This document shows positions 45,423 through 58,259 of a stretch of 64,000 nt of DNA, in pieces. Made by a program: the position numbers and the translations under genes. Every line of letters starts with the position of its first letter. Position 1 is the stretch's first letter. Below the pieces are notes generated by a model, which worked only from the letters and a program-made list of their open reading frames with translations, did no database searches and was not told the origin of the DNA. Source of the DNA: Rhizomys pruinosus (taxonomy: Eukaryota > Chordata > Mammalia > Rodentia > Spalacidae); NCBI GenBank assembly GCA_009823505.1, contig VZQC01006700.1, positions 62,001-126,000 on the forward strand, in the 5' to 3' direction.

Positions 45423-45847
45423 GAGAAGAATCATTTTCCTTCATAATGAAATTCTCTTGTAGGGTGTAACCAAAGAAAACTATATATGATCTGAATGAAC
45501 CCTTTAGCTTCATTACTTATTAGTTCACTTAAAAAACTGATTTTCATGAAGAACTATTGTTAGCTGATTGTTGCTGGGTGAGGGAGGGTTGATTTTTTTA
45601 TTTTTTAAAAGTTTTTTTTAATTTTATTTACTTATTTTCTATGTATGTGAATGTACTGTCCGCATGCAGGTTTGTGCACCCGTGTCGTGCAATGCCGCGG
45701 AGGTCAGAAGAGGGTGTCGGATTCCCCTGGAACTGGAGTTCTCCTGGAATTGGGGTTACTATATATAGGCCTACTAGAATCCAGTGGATGAAGTTACACT
45801 GAGGGACATCAGCTCTTAAGGACTCAATAGGCCTTAACATATATGAC
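45423..45847. repeat. Inverted duplication, right arm
   Basis: Matches the left arm closely, with long identical stretches (for example the 45 bp around 45500-45530). A truncated B2 (45590-45763) is present only in this arm. Confidence 0.85.
45590..45763 (-). mobile_element. 5'-truncated B2 SINE
   Basis: Antisense B2 tail and body from poly-T to the internal duplication ('ggaactggagttctcctgg'), where it stops. The tRNA head is missing. Confidence 0.85.
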
Positions 45848-45955
45848 AGGATGCATGAAATCTTTTGAGGAGATTATGGGGAGTGCAAGTTGGGGTGAGG
45901 ATATAAAGGTGGTTAAGATGTGTTGTATGAAATGCAAAAAATTCAATAAAAATGT
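45848..45955 (+). repeat. L1 3' terminus, plus strand
   Basis: 'gttgtatgaaatgcaaaaaattcaataaaaat' is the end of an old L1 tail. It continues outward from the right arm. Confidence 0.6.
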
Positions 45956-45959
45956 AGAG

Positions 45960-46449
45960 CAATACACTATTATTTTCCCACAGCTTTGCTGCAGTTAACA
46001 CTGGTTATGGTAACAGGGCCCTAGATTACTTTCTAGGGAATCAAAGGCCATTTTGCTAAAACCACTGGCTCTTCCCTTAAATATGCCTATGTTTGCTGCA
46101 TGATAGGGACTGGATGAGAAGCTTAGCATCTCTGTGTCAGCATATTGTCTGTACTATTTGATGCCTTAACCTTAGTGTCAGATTCTACTCAGTTCTGAGT
46201 ATGGATATGTGGCTCATTGAGAAATGTTTTCCTCATGAATGGAAACAACAGGCCACAGACAGAATGAGAAAAGGTGACCCTGGAGATCTCTGCCTAGTTC
46301 TAGGAAAGACATGAATGTTCCTCCCCTTAATTAGTGTAGCTCTCTTTTTTGCTCTATGTAGCCTATATCTGTGACTCCTCAAGCTTCCTGGAGGAGGGGA
46401 GCTGACTTGCTATCAAGGCTAGGTATTTATTTATTACTAAACTCTTTTT
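45960..46449. other. Undefined DNA
   Basis: Nothing recognised. Confidence 0.5.
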
Positions 46450-47218
46450 TCACACATTGTTTTTGTTCGTTTGGTTTGGTTTGGTTTTTAGTATAATAAT
46501 TTTATTGATGTTTTGTGTATTTCAGACATCATTTTTCAGTTCAATTTAGACATATTCCATTTCCTTTCCCCCCACCCCATTCCAGATCATGCATTCTGCC
46601 ATACATGTCCTGCATCTTTCTCTTAGTCTTTTGAAAGGTTTTCTCTGCAAAGGTTTATTGTTATGGGCAGAATTTAACTATATCATTCCATTCTTTGACC
46701 CAGTCCTTATGTTGTGGTTCCCTCTCAATTGTATTGCTACAAAATATGCCTATATAAACATCATATGTGTACCAGAATTATGTCCTTCAGGAATAAACTG
46801 GATGTTAATTCCCATATATGTTTATGAGTTCACATTTTTCCCTTCAATTATATATTACTGTAAAATATGAATATATACCTTCTGCCCATATACATTAATT
46901 ACATGTCTGAAAGTAAATGCTAAGTTAATTCTAGGGCTCATTAAGAGACTCATATTATACTGACTGAAACAGTGAACTTCTGCTCAAACAGTCAACTTCC
47001 TCATGGAGAATATTAAGAAAGACTGAGAAAGAGATGAAAAGCATGTTTGGCAGAATGCATGAGCTCTGGCGGGGTGGGGGAATGGGCAGGAACACGGATC
47101 TAGATTTGTTAAAAAATAAAAATAAATTTATGTGAAAAAATGAGAAATAAAGAGATTCACATTATAATATCACAGTTGCTTTCAGATATAAAGGAATATA
47201 ACAATAACGTTACTCAGC

Positions 47219-47671
47219 TTACCTTTTAGTTGGGGGATTAGGTACTAGCATCCACAAATGAGGGAAACCATTTTCTGTTTGTTTTTCTGGGACTACTTCA
47301 CTTAGCATAATGGCTTGGAGTTCCACCCATTTACCTGCAAAGTTCATGATGTCATCTTTCTTTACTACTGCATAGATCTCCATTGTGGAGATGTACCACA
47401 TTTTTGTTATCCACTCATCAGTTGAGAGGCATTTGATGTGCTTCCAGCTCTTCCCTGTTGTGAAAAGAGCTGCAATAAACATAGATGTGCATGTAGATTT
47501 GCAGTAGGATGAGTCTTGTGGGTATATACCCAGAAGTGGTATGGCTGGATCAGGTGGTAGGCTCATTTTGAGTCTTTTAATGGTCCTCCAAGCTATTTTC
47601 CACAGTAGTTTACATTTCCACCAGCAGTGGATGAGGGTTACCCTTTCCCCACAACCTCTCCAGCATTTCAT
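47219..47671 (-). pseudogene. L1 ORF2p C-terminus (150 codons open)
   Basis: Best-preserved ORF2p C-terminus here. It starts at an internal Met and keeps the Cys-rich motif 'CWRGCGERVTLIHCWWKC' (CX3CX7HX4C). Then 'PPDPAIPLLGIYPQD', 'CTSMFIAALF', 'CLSTDEWITKMWYISTMEIYAVVKKDDIMNFAGKW' (in pieces) and a natural-looking stop. The Cys-rich region of L1 ORF2p is needed for RNP formation and retrotransposition. The element is 5'-truncated and inactive. The upstream part has frameshifts. Confidence 0.92.
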
Positions 47672-48076
47672 ATCTTTGGGTTTTTGATCTTAGCCAGTCT
47701 TATCAGAGAGAGATGATATCTTAGAGTGGTTTAATTTGCATTTTCTTAATTATTAACAATGTTCAACTCTTCTTAAGATTTTTTTCAGCCATCTTTAATT
47801 TCTCACTGGTGATTTCTCTGCTCAGCTCTTTACTCGATCTTTTTGAGTGAGCCATTTATTTACTTACTTCTTTGTTTTTTGAGGAGTTTATATATTCTGG
47901 AAGTTAATACTCTTTCAGATGTATCACTGGTGAAGGTTTCCTCCCACTCTATGGGTTTTCTCTTCCTTGATTGTTTCTTTTGCTGTACAGAAGCTGTTGA
48001 GTTTATGTAGGTCCCACTTGTCAATTGTCAACCTTATTTCCTGTGCAGGAGCTGTCTGATTTAGAAAGTACTTTCC

Positions 48077-48156
48077 ACGATATGATTGCATCAACCTACA
48101 TGCAGACAATACACTCATACACATAAAATAATAAATAAAAATAAAAATTTAAACAA
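48077..48156 (+). mobile_element. Severely 5'-truncated B2 in L1
   Basis: Only the B2 3' end ('acctacatgcagacaatacactcatacac' region plus A-rich tail). Near-perfect 14-bp duplication agaaagta(c/t)tttcc at 48063-48076 and 48157-48170. Confidence 0.88.
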
Positions 48157-48835
48157 AGAAAGTATTTTCCTATGTCTATGTCTTATAGGTTGCTTTCAGC
48201 ATTTTCTTCTATCACCTTCAGAGTTTCGGGTTTCATGTTGAGGTCTTTAATCCACTTGGAGTTGATTTTTGCACAGGGTGAGAAGTAGGGGTTTAATTTT
48301 GTTTTTCTTCATATGGTGATCCAGTTTTGCCAGCACCATTTGCTGAAGATGCTATCTTTCCTCCAATGAGGTTTTTGGGCTCTTTATCGAGTATGAGGTG
48401 GCTGAAATTATATGAGCTCAAGTTTGGATCTTCAATTTTATTCCATTGCTCAATGGATCTGTTTTTGGGCCAGTACCAGGCTGCCTTTATGTCTATAGCC
48501 TTGTAATAAAGCTTGAAGTCTGGTAAGGTGATCCCCCCTGTATTGCAATTTTTACTCAGGGTTGCTTTAGTTATTCCAGGTCTCTTATCTTTCCATATGA
48601 ATTTAAGGATTTTTTCCCCAAGTCTGTGAAGAGACTCATGGGGATTTTAATTGGGATTGCATTGAATCTGTATATTAATTTGGCTAGAATGGACATTTTT
48701 ACTATATTAATTTTTCCATTTCATGAGCATGGGAGGTTTTTCCATCTTTTGATGTCTTCTTCAATCTCCTTCTTCAGGGGCTTAATTTTTTTGTTGTAGA
48801 TATATTTGGAGCTTTTGGTTAGGTTTGTCCACAGG

Positions 48836-48875
48836 TATTTTATTTTATTTTATTTTATTTTATTTTATTTATTTA
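48836..48875. repeat. (TTTTA)n microsatellite
   Basis: Pentanucleotide run within the L1 ORF2 region. Confidence 0.95.
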
Positions 48876-49084
48876 TTTTTTATTCTATTGTGAATGGGAA
48901 TGTCTCTTTATATTCCTCCAGTTGCTTGTTGTTGGTGTAAACAAAGTCTACTGATTTTTCTAGTTTAATTTTGTAACTTTCCACTTTACTGAAACTCTTA
49001 ATTTTTTTCTAGGAGTTTTCTGGTGGAATTTTTAGCCTCCCTCAAGTAAACTATCATATCATTCTCACACATTGTTTTTACAGG

Positions 49085-49169
49085 GGATGAGCTACCAAAC
49101 CTGAATCCAATGACATTTTTTACATATTTCATATAATAACTATGGCATAAGGTGTTATTTCTTCATTTT

Positions 49170-49204
<35 letters not shown>

Positions 49205-49610
49205 CGAATGTTGGTCCTTTGTACCCATATGTTCTTGCATCTATAGATCCAATGTTTCCTTGAAAGAGAAAAAATTAACTGTACTGAACACCTACAAAAT
49301 TATTTTCTTTACATTACTCAAAGAATAATAGAGTTTAGTATCTATTTATGTAGTATTTACATTGAATTGGTGTTATAAATACACAAAGGATGATTTCAAA
49401 CACATAAGATGTGTTGATTTCAAGCAACTACTGTGCTATTTTATATAAAGGAATTGAGGACCCAAAGTTTGGTATCAATATATGTGTGAGGGTCCTGAAA
49501 TGAAAGTCCTATCAATATCAAATAACAACTCTCATTCCTTGAATTTCAGCTTGTGGTTGTCTGAATCCTCAGGTATGCAACCTGTGGAAGTAGAAGGTCA
49601 TATATATGTG
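49085..49610. other. Undefined DNA with (TG)n
   Basis: TG run at 49172-49202; otherwise unrecognised. Confidence 0.5.
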
Positions 49611-49614
49611 TATT

Positions 49615-49762
49615 TGGTATTTTTAGATAGGGTCTCCCTGTAGTCCCAGCTGGCCTGGAATTCACTATGTAGATCAGGGTGGCTTTGAACTCACAGAGAT
49701 CCACCTGCCTCTTCCTTCCCAGTGCTGGGATTAAAGGTGTGCATCACCATGCTGGCTAGAAA
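49615..49762 (-). mobile_element. B1 SINE
   Basis: Antisense B1 from 'tagatagggtctccctgtag' to 'ggtgtgcatcaccatgctggct'. Confidence 0.92.
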
Positions 49763-49764
49763 GC

Positions 49765-51420
49765 CAAATGTTTTAATAAATTCATAAATAAAATAAATCA
49801 GTACACATTCATTAAACTGTAGACATACTTAAATCATACAGCTTCATTTCCTCAACTGAAACCACTTTAAAAGTACAAAAATAGACTTAAAGTAATTCGA
49901 TTTTACATAATATGTTGTGGGAGCCAGCCTGTCATCAGCAAAGCAGGAAACCATAAACTTTATATAAACATATTTATAAAGTAGAGGGTAAATTGACAGG
50001 TTTGCAACATCAAAATTTGTCTCAAATTTTACAACTTCAAAGTGTTTTTTTCTCCTTTACTCTTGTAGTTTAGCTAAGAAAAAAATAATATGGTGTACCA
50101 GTTTGTTAATTTTTTTGTACTTCATTGAGTACTGGTTAATGTTAGCATGTTTTAAACAGCTATTATTTGTATTTCATTGCACTGTCTATTAAATCCTTTC
50201 TGTTCTTTTTGTGGGAATCATATAACAAAAGAAATTTTATAGTGTTTTGTTCTTGTATTGTACTTTTTTACATCATTAAAACTTGCCTTGATTCACTTTT
50301 CAGATTTTATTGGCATACATTATTTGCATGTAATGTAGCTCAGAATACTTGCTTTGCAGTTATTAATGTATCATTAGAGTATGAGTTATTTGTTCACTAA
50401 TGGTAGATGGGCTTTGATATTAATATATGAAGCTATTTCTCAGTTTTTGATTTACATTTAATTTTTTGTATAATTTATATCTTCAATGTACAAGGTGCTA
50501 AGAGTAGCTTTGGATATTTATGAAACTATGTCTGTGCTATTTTATTTTATTTTATTTTTCTAATTTTATTTATTTCTGTATGTGTATCAATGTACTGTCT
50601 GCATGCAGGTTTGTGTCTGTGCTATTTTAAAGACTTTGTTGGTTAGAAATCATGAAAATCCTTGTCAGCTTTAACTGTGGGAAGGTATTTTCTAACTTCA
50701 TGATATACACAATTGTTATACTAATAACCTGTGGCATCCAATGGTGCTTTTTATTATATTTGATTCCTAAGTAGTACAGAAAGTTTCCATCGATCATCAT
50801 TTTTCAACCTTTTTAATTACATGCCAGTATTCAGGTTTTTGAATATCTCATATATCATTGGGAATTAGGCATAAAACATTAGATTTTTGGACCTTTAATT
50901 TGACAGTATCTTTCATTTTTTAAATGAATGCAATTATCTTTATGAAGTGTGATAATTTACTCAAAATGTACTTTGAAATTAAAGGCATTTTAAGACAGTT
51001 GTGGGCAGCTCACTGGTTATAAGTGGGATGTTGGTATGAGGAGAAAATTAATCATTATTGTTTGAATTACTGCACATTGGATTATTATTCTGTGAAAAGA
51101 GCTATAAAATGCTTTTAATTTTTGAATAAGATATGAAAGATATGTAAAAAGCCTATTTTCGTGGGGAGAAAAATTTCCCACTTAGAAATGGTAGCCTTTT
51201 GAGCTTTGCAGTGTCAAGAATGATAGATGGCAAAAAAGTTGGGGGACAGAAATACTGGAAACCATATCTTCCAATATGGATTTCAAACTAAGAAAAACCA
51301 CCTGCCAACAAACTGACTTGTATTCTTGGCCATAATAGTAATTACTATAAAGCTTTAAGTGGATCAGATCAGCAAATATTTTGTGTCTTTGTGTATTAGT
51401 GCTATTGTAAAAAAGGCATG
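49765..51420. other. Undefined AT-rich DNA
   Basis: No recognised gene. The only repeat is the tiny B2 at 50545-50613. Confidence 0.5.
50545..50613 (-). mobile_element. Severely 5'-truncated B2 (~69 bp)
   Basis: T-rich tail then 'tctgtatgtgtatcaatgtactgtctgcatgcagg'. Flanked by a perfect 16-bp duplication, tgtctgtgctatttta, at 50529-50544 and 50614-50629. Confidence 0.92.
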
Positions 51421-51424
51421 CCAC

Positions 51425-51592
51425 TTTTTTGTTTTATGTTTGTTTGTTTGTATGTTTGTTTGTTTGTTTTGAGACAGGGTCTCCCTTTAGTCCCAGCTGG
51501 CCTGGAACTCACTATGTAGACCAGGCTGGCCTTTAACTCATGGAGATCTGCCTGCCTCTGCCTCCCAAATGCTGGGATTAAAGGCATGTCCT
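51425..51592 (-). mobile_element. B1 SINE with (TTTG)n tail
   Basis: Antisense B1 ('gagacagggtctccctttag' to 'tgctgggattaaaggcatg') with a GTTT-repeat tail. Confidence 0.93.
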
Positions 51593-52597
51593 ATAATTTA
51601 TATATATATATATATATTAACTTTTTGTGCATTTCATACAACATGTCTTAATCAAATTCAGACCCATTTTTCCCTTCCTTGCCCACCCCCTGCTAGAGCT
51701 CATGCATTCTGTCATACATGTCTTTCATCTTTTTCTCAGTCTTTTTAAAATTTTTTGATGAGGAAGTTTACTGTTTTGGGTAGAACTTTACAGTTCCATT
51801 CAGTTCGTTGACCCAGTCTTTTTTGTTGTTGTTGTTCCTTCCAATTTCTATTGGTTCAAAATAGGCATAAATCTGAAAATAAATTATAGGTTAATTCCAA
51901 AACATGTTTAAGGGATTCACATTTTGACAGTAGAGTTGTATGCAGGTATAGAAAAAATATTATTTTATATTCCTGCATTATAGCAAGTTGATGAGTAACC
52001 TCAGATATTATATTTACTAAAAAAAAAGAAAAAAATATTCAGTTTGCCTTATAAATAGAGATTTGGTGCTAGGATCCAGAAATGAGAGATATCATACATT
52101 GATTTTCTGGGACTGTGTTACTTCACTTAGCATAATGGCTTCTAGTTCCATGCATTTACCTGCAAAGTTCATGATGCCATCTTTCTTTACTGCTGTATAA
52201 AATTCCATTGTGTAGTTGTACCACATTTTCCTTATCTGCTTGTTTCTTGAGAGACACTTGGGTTGCTTCCAGTTCTTTCCTATTGCGAAGAGAGCTGCAA
52301 TAAACATAGATGTGCATGTATTTCTGCACATACCAGTAGTGGTATGACTGGGTCAGGTGGTAGGCTCAGTTTGAGTCTTTTAAGAGTTCTCCAAACTGCT
52401 TTCCATAGGGGTTGCATGAGTTTGCATTCCCATCAGCAGTGGATGAGTCTTTCCCTTTCCCCACAACCTCTCCAGCATTTGGTATCCTTTGTTTTCTTGA
52501 TCATAGACAGCCTTCCTGGAGTAAGATGAAATCTTAAAGTAGTTTGAATTTGCATGTCCTTAATTATTAGCAATGTTTAACACTTTTAAGTTGTTTC

Positions 52598-52861
52598 TCA
52601 GCCCTCTTTTTCATTTGTGAAGTATCTGTTCAGCTCTTTACTCCATCTTTTAAGTGGGTCATTGGTTTTCTTGCTTGTTTGTTTTTTGAGTAGTTTATAT
52701 ACTCTGGATCTTAATGCTCTATCAGATGTTCCTGAATTTGATGGGAATACTTCTAATTTTTCCCCATTTAGAATAATGTTGGCTGTGTGTTTGTTGTATA
52801 TGGGTTTATTTATGTTGAAGAATCTTCTCTTCAGTACAATTCCCTCTAGGACTTTAAACAT
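52598..52861 (-). pseudogene. L1 ORF2p fragment
   Basis: Two ORF2 pieces are fused here: the pre-Cys region 'SDRALRSRVYKLLKKQTSKKTNDPLKRWSKELNRYF' (broken here) is directly preceded by RT-domain 'NKHTANIILNGEKLEVFP'. The several hundred codons that normally separate them are missing, so this L1 has an internal deletion at about 52732. Confidence 0.75.
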
Positions 52862-53064
52862 GAAGGCATGTTGAATTTTGTCAAAGGCCTTTCTGCCTCA
52901 ATTGAGGTGAACATGTGGTTTTTGTATTTCAGTCAGTTTATGTGCTCTATGACATTTATAGATTTATGTATGTTGAACCAGCTCTGTATCTCTGGTATTA
53001 ACCCAAGTTGGTCATGATGGATGATCTTTATGATATGTGCCCATATGTGGTTTGCAGGTGTTTT

Positions 53065-53419
53065 TTTAAATATTTTAATTAATGATTTGTGTATTTCATT
53101 CATTATCTTTCAGTCCTATTTAGACACATTCCCCTCTCCCTGCCCCCACCCCATCCCTGTTCATACCTTCTTCCATACATGTCTTGAATCTTTCTTTCAG
53201 TCTTTCCAAAGTTTTTCACTGCAGAGGCTTGTTGTTTTGGGCAGAGTTTAACTGTATCAGTCAGTTTTGTGAACCAGTCTTTATGTTGTTGTATTCACTC
53301 CCCTTTGTATTGCTCCAACATATGCCTATATAGCCATCACATATGTATTAAAATTATGACCTCTGAGAATAAACTGTATGTTAATTCCAAAATATATTTA
53401 GGAATTCACATTTTCCCCC
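53065..53419 (-). mobile_element. L1 3'-UTR-only insertion
   Basis: Antisense L1 3' terminus and part of the 3' UTR inserted in the RT region of the older L1. It is bracketed by tgca(g/a)gtgtttt at 53053-53064 and 53420-53431. Confidence 0.85.
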
Positions 53420-54229
53420 TGCAAGTGTTTTGTTGAGAACTTTTGCATCTATGTTCACTAATGAAATAGGTCTATATATTTTTTTTTTGTATCTTTGCCT
53501 AGTTTTGAATTAGAGTGATGCTGGCTTCATAGAAGTAATTTGGGAGATTTCCCCATGTTTCTACCCTTTTAAAAATTTGATTAATAATGGTTGTTGGTCT
53601 ATTTAAAATTCCTTATACAATTCTGCTTTGAATCCATCTGGGCCTGGGCTGTTTTTAGTTGGGAGGATATTTTTATTACAGTTTCAATTTTCTCAAATAT
53701 TATGAGTCTGTTTAAGCTGTCAATCTCTTCTTGATTAAGGTTTGGTGATTTCCATGGTTTCAGATATTCATCCATTTCTCTCAGGTTTTCAAATTTATTA
53801 GATTGTAGGTATTTAAAATATTCCTGTGTGGTTGTCTGGACCTTTTCATTATCTGTTGTGATGTTTCCTTTTTAATCTCTAATTTTATTGAACTGGAGAT
53901 GCTCTTTCCTTCTTTTGGTCAACTGGGCTGGAGGTCTACCTATCTTCTTTTTTTAATTTAATATATATATATATCTATATATTATATATATAATAATATA
54001 GACCCATGCCCCATCCCCACCACCGCACAGATCTTATGCATTCCTGCCAAACATGCTTTCATCTCTTTCTCAGTCTTTCCTCAATATTCTCTATCTGGAA
54101 TTTCTGTTTTTGAGCAAGAATTTCACTGGTTTCAGTCAGTTCTTTGATGCAGTCCTTGGACAAAAGCTCAAGGGGCATGCACAGGAAATACAACTAGGTA
54201 ATTGGGACTAGCATCCACAGATGAGGGGA

Positions 54230-56670
54230 TACCATTCAACATTTGCTTTTCTGGGACTGTGTTACTTCACTCTGCATGTTGTCCTCTAGCTCCGGCCATT
54301 GTCCTGCAAAGCTCTTGATGTTTGTCTTTTCTTTACTGCTGCATAGACTCTCCATTGTGGAGATGTACCGTAGATTCACATTTTCTCTATCCCACTCAAT
54401 CAGTTGAGGGGCATTTGGGTTGGTTCCAGCTCCTTTGCTATGGTGAAGAGAGCTGAACTAAACATGTGCCATCGCTATAGTATCTCTGTGGTGGGGTGAG
54501 TCAAGTTGTTTTGTTTTTTTTGAGGGGTACATGCGCAGGAGTGGTATGGGCTGGGTCGGGTGGCGAGTTCATTCCGAGTCTTCCAAGGTTCTCTACTGAT
54601 TTCCATAGTGGCTCTATGAGTTTACATTCCCATCTGCAGTGGATGAGTGTTCCACATATCCTCTCCCACAACCTCTCCAGAATGGTTTTTGTTTTCTTGA
54701 TCCCCCTAAAAAAGCAGTCTTATTGGAGTAAGTTGATATGTTAAAGTGGTTTTCATTTGCCATTCCTTAATGATTAGTGATGTTGAACACTTCTTAAGGT
54801 GTTTTCCTCGAACCAATCTATTCCTCATGGTGGAAGTCTCTGTTCAGTTCTTTTTGCTCCATCTATTGAGTAGGTATTTTTTGTTTCTTTCTTCTTTGTT
54901 TTTTTGAAGTAGTTAATAATTTCTGGAAATCAATGCTTTTGTCAGATTTTATTGCAGTGACAAGGTTTCCTCCCACTCTGTGGGATTTCTCTTCAATTCT
55001 TGATTGTTTCTTTTGAAGAACAGAAGCTATTTGAGTTTAATGAGGTCCCTTCTGTCAATTGTCGACCTTAATTTCTTGCACAGCTGCTGTCTGGATTTAG
55101 GAAGTCTTTTTCATACGCCTATGTCTTTTGTAGGCTGCTGCCAATTTTTCTTCTAATCGGCCTTCATTAGTTTGTGGGGTTTAACATTGAGGTTTTGATC
55201 CATCTGGAGTTAACTTTGTTGTACAGGGCGAGAGGTCGGGTTTAATTTCATTCTTTATCCAAGTGGCGATCCAGTTTTGGCCAACACCACTTGCTGAGAT
55301 GCTTCTTTTCTCCATTGTGGGTTCTTGGCCCCTGGTCAACAATATGAGACGGCTGAAATTGTATGTGAATCAGGTTTGATCTTTGGTTTTTTCCATTGGT
55401 CAACAGGTCTGTCTTTTTGCCAATACCAGGCTGTTTTTATGGCTATAGCCTTGTAGTATAGTTTTGAAGTCTGGCATAAGAGATCCCCCCTATGCAGCTC
55501 TTTTCACTCGGGTTTTTTTTTTTTTTTTTTTTTTGTTTTGTTTTTCCCAAATGAATGACGAAGGACTTTTTTTCCCAAAGCCTGTGAAGAAAACTCTGGG
55601 GATTTTTGATTGGATTGCATTAAATATCAAAGTTTTTCAGTAAGAGTGGACATTTTTTACAATGTATTTTCCCCAATCCATGAGCATGGGAGGTTTATTT
55701 TTTCCATCATTTCTGATGTTTTCTTCAATTTCTTTCTTAAACGTTTAAAATTTTTGTTGTAGAGATCTTCGGTTGTACTTTGGTTAGGTTTTGTTTCCTA
55801 GGTTTTTATTGTTTTTGAGGCTATTGTGAAGTGGGAAGGTCTCTTTGAAATTCCTTGGTCTCCAGTTGCTTGTTCTTGGTGTAAAGAAAGGCCATTGAAT
55901 TTTTTTTTTTAGGGTAATTTTGTATCCTACCACTTTGCTGAGTTTGGATTAATCATTTCTAGGAAGTTTTCTGTGGAGTTTTTAGTGTCACTTAAGTAAA
56001 CAATCATGATATGTTAGCAAATGGGATAGCTTGACTTCCTCTTTCCAATTAGTACTCCTTTAATTTCCTATTCTTGCCTTATTGGATCCTAGCAAGTGTT
56101 TCAGCACTATACTGAAGAAGGAGTGGTGACAGGGGCAGCCTTACTGAGCTTCCTAACCTTTAAAGGGATGTTTCTGTCATTTCCCCATTTTGGATGCATA
56201 TTGGCTGTGGGTTTTCCTGTATATAGCTTTGATTAAATTGAGGAAAGATCCCTCCAATCCATTTCCTTCTATGGACTTTTAAGCATGAAGGGTGCTGGAT
56301 TCTGTCAAAGGGCGTTCAGGATCAATTGAGATGTGGTGTGGTTTTTGTCTTTCAATTCATTGTATGTGTTTGATGATGTTTATTGAATTTTGTATGTTTA
56401 AACATCCCTGCATCTATGGAATAAAACCAACTGTGGTCATTGATTTTGATTTGGGTTTGTATGTGATTTGCTAGTATCATGTTTAGAATTTTTGGCATCT
56501 GTGTTCATGAGGGGAATGGGTTCCATATACTTTTCCTTTTTGAGTTGTATCTTTGCTGGTTTTGGTATTATAGTGATGTGCTTCATAGACGGAATTTGGG
56601 CGAATTCCCTCTGATTGTATCTTCTGAACAGTTTGAGTATAATGGTTGTAGGTCTTTTTGTTTTTTAAAT

Positions 56671-56713
<43 letters not shown>

Positions 56714-58150
56714 TCTTTTTTTCAGTTTGGAGTTTTCTTATTTCATCTTCAATTCCTTCATAGTATTTATGGGTCTGTGTTTAAGCTGTTGATCTATCTT
56801 GGTTCAGCTTTGGTGAATCCAAGGTTCAGAAATATTTCCGGTTTTCTTCTAGGTTTTCAAATTGGTAGAGTATAGGTTTTTTTGAAGTATTCCTTTGATT
56901 TTCTGGATCTTTTTCCTTGTCTGTTATGATATTTACCCTTTATCATGGTTTGTATTGATTTGGAATTGTTTTGGTTAACTGGGCTAGTTAGGTCTGTCTA
57001 TCTTGTTTATTCTGTTAAAGAACCAAACTTTGATTCCTTGATTTTTTTTGTAGTATGTTTTCTTTGGTTCTATTTCATTGATTTCTGCCTCTGATTATTG
57101 TTATTCTTCCTGTCTGTTGCATTTAAGGGTTCATCTGTTGTTACCTCTCAAATGCTTTTAGCTGGTAGTGTTTAGATTCATTCATGTTATTGTGTGCTTT
57201 TCTGTTTTTTCCTAATGTGGTCAGGCTATAACTTCCCTCTTAGGACAGATTTTAAGGTATCCCAATAGGGTTTGTTGTGTGTTTGTATTTGTCATTGTCA
57301 TTCAGTTTCCAGGAATGCTTTTATATTTCTTTTTTTATCTCTTCCTTGACCCATTCATTATTCAAGAGTGTGTTTGTTTATTTTCATGTGTTTTATTGTA
57401 GGCAGTAAGGCTTATACTAGTGTTGGTGTTGAGCTTATTGCACTGTGACCTGATGAGAATGCCAATGAAATTTTGATCCAATCTTTTTGTCTTTGTGGAG
57501 GTTTTCTTTGTGGTCCAGCTCTGTGGTTGCGATTTTTGGAGAATGTTCCGTGTGGTGCTGAGTAAAAGTGTTATTCTCTGGTATTAGGGCAGAATATGTC
57601 GGTAGAGGTCTATGGGTCCAATTTGGTGTATCATTGTTCAGTTCAGATGTGGTCTCTGTTTATTCTTGTCCTGTTGACCTGTTCCAAGGACTCAGTGGGG
57701 TATTGAAATCCCCTCCTATGAGTGTACTGGGGTTAGTGTGTGAGTTTCGTGGTCCTGAGAATTGTCTTTATACAAGTTGGTGCACCAGAGTTTGGGGTAT
57801 ATATAGTCATAATTGTGAAATCTTCTTGAATGAATTATTCTTTGTAAAATGTAATGGCCCTTCTTTGTCTTCATGATTGTCTTCACTTTGAAGTAATTTT
57901 GTCTATTTACAATAGCAACCTGCTTTTTTTTCACTCATTTGCTTGGAATATTTTTTTCAATCTTTTTCACTTTAAGGTGGTGCCTGTCCTTGAAGGTAGA
58001 ATGTGTTTCTTGTAGACATCATATTAGATGGGTTTGGGTTTTTTTCCTAATCCAATCTCCCGGACTATGTCTTTTGATTGGGGAAATTTTTGTCCATTAA
58101 TATTTAAGGGTTATGACTGATAAGGTTTGGTGTTGCTTCTTTTGCCTTAT
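54230..58150 (-). pseudogene. L1 ORF2 of the near-full-length copy
   Basis: Endonuclease through C-terminus identified by matching, base order by base order, with the copies at 47220-49064 and 59545-61100. No open stretch above about 80 codons survives on the coding strand, because of frequent one-base insertions and deletions. Homopolymers of 26-40 T (near 55510 and 56673-56712) interrupt it. Confidence 0.8.
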
Positions 58151-58259
58151 TATCCACTCGTGGTTTTGGTTTAGGTTTCTATTCTGAGTTATGTTTATTG
58201 TTTTCTTTTCTAAGTGTCTTGGGGTTTGGTTGCTTCTTTCTTCTGTTCCTTGAATCACT

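Larger units (their letters stand above)
46465..49064 (-). mobile_element. 5'-truncated L1 with target duplication
   Basis: 2.6-kb minus-strand L1. Poly-T and GTTT-rich tail at the left, 3' UTR with C-rich tract (46565-46582), ORF2 from about 47220, truncated inside the reverse transcriptase at 49064. A perfect 15-bp duplication, tcacacattgttttt, lies at 46450-46464 and 49065-49079. A B2 fragment and a TTTTA microsatellite (48836-48875) sit inside. Confidence 0.95.

Noticed and set aside
57568..57876. 102-codon plus-strand open frame
   Set aside because: Antisense shadow of L1 ORF2 endonuclease sequence.
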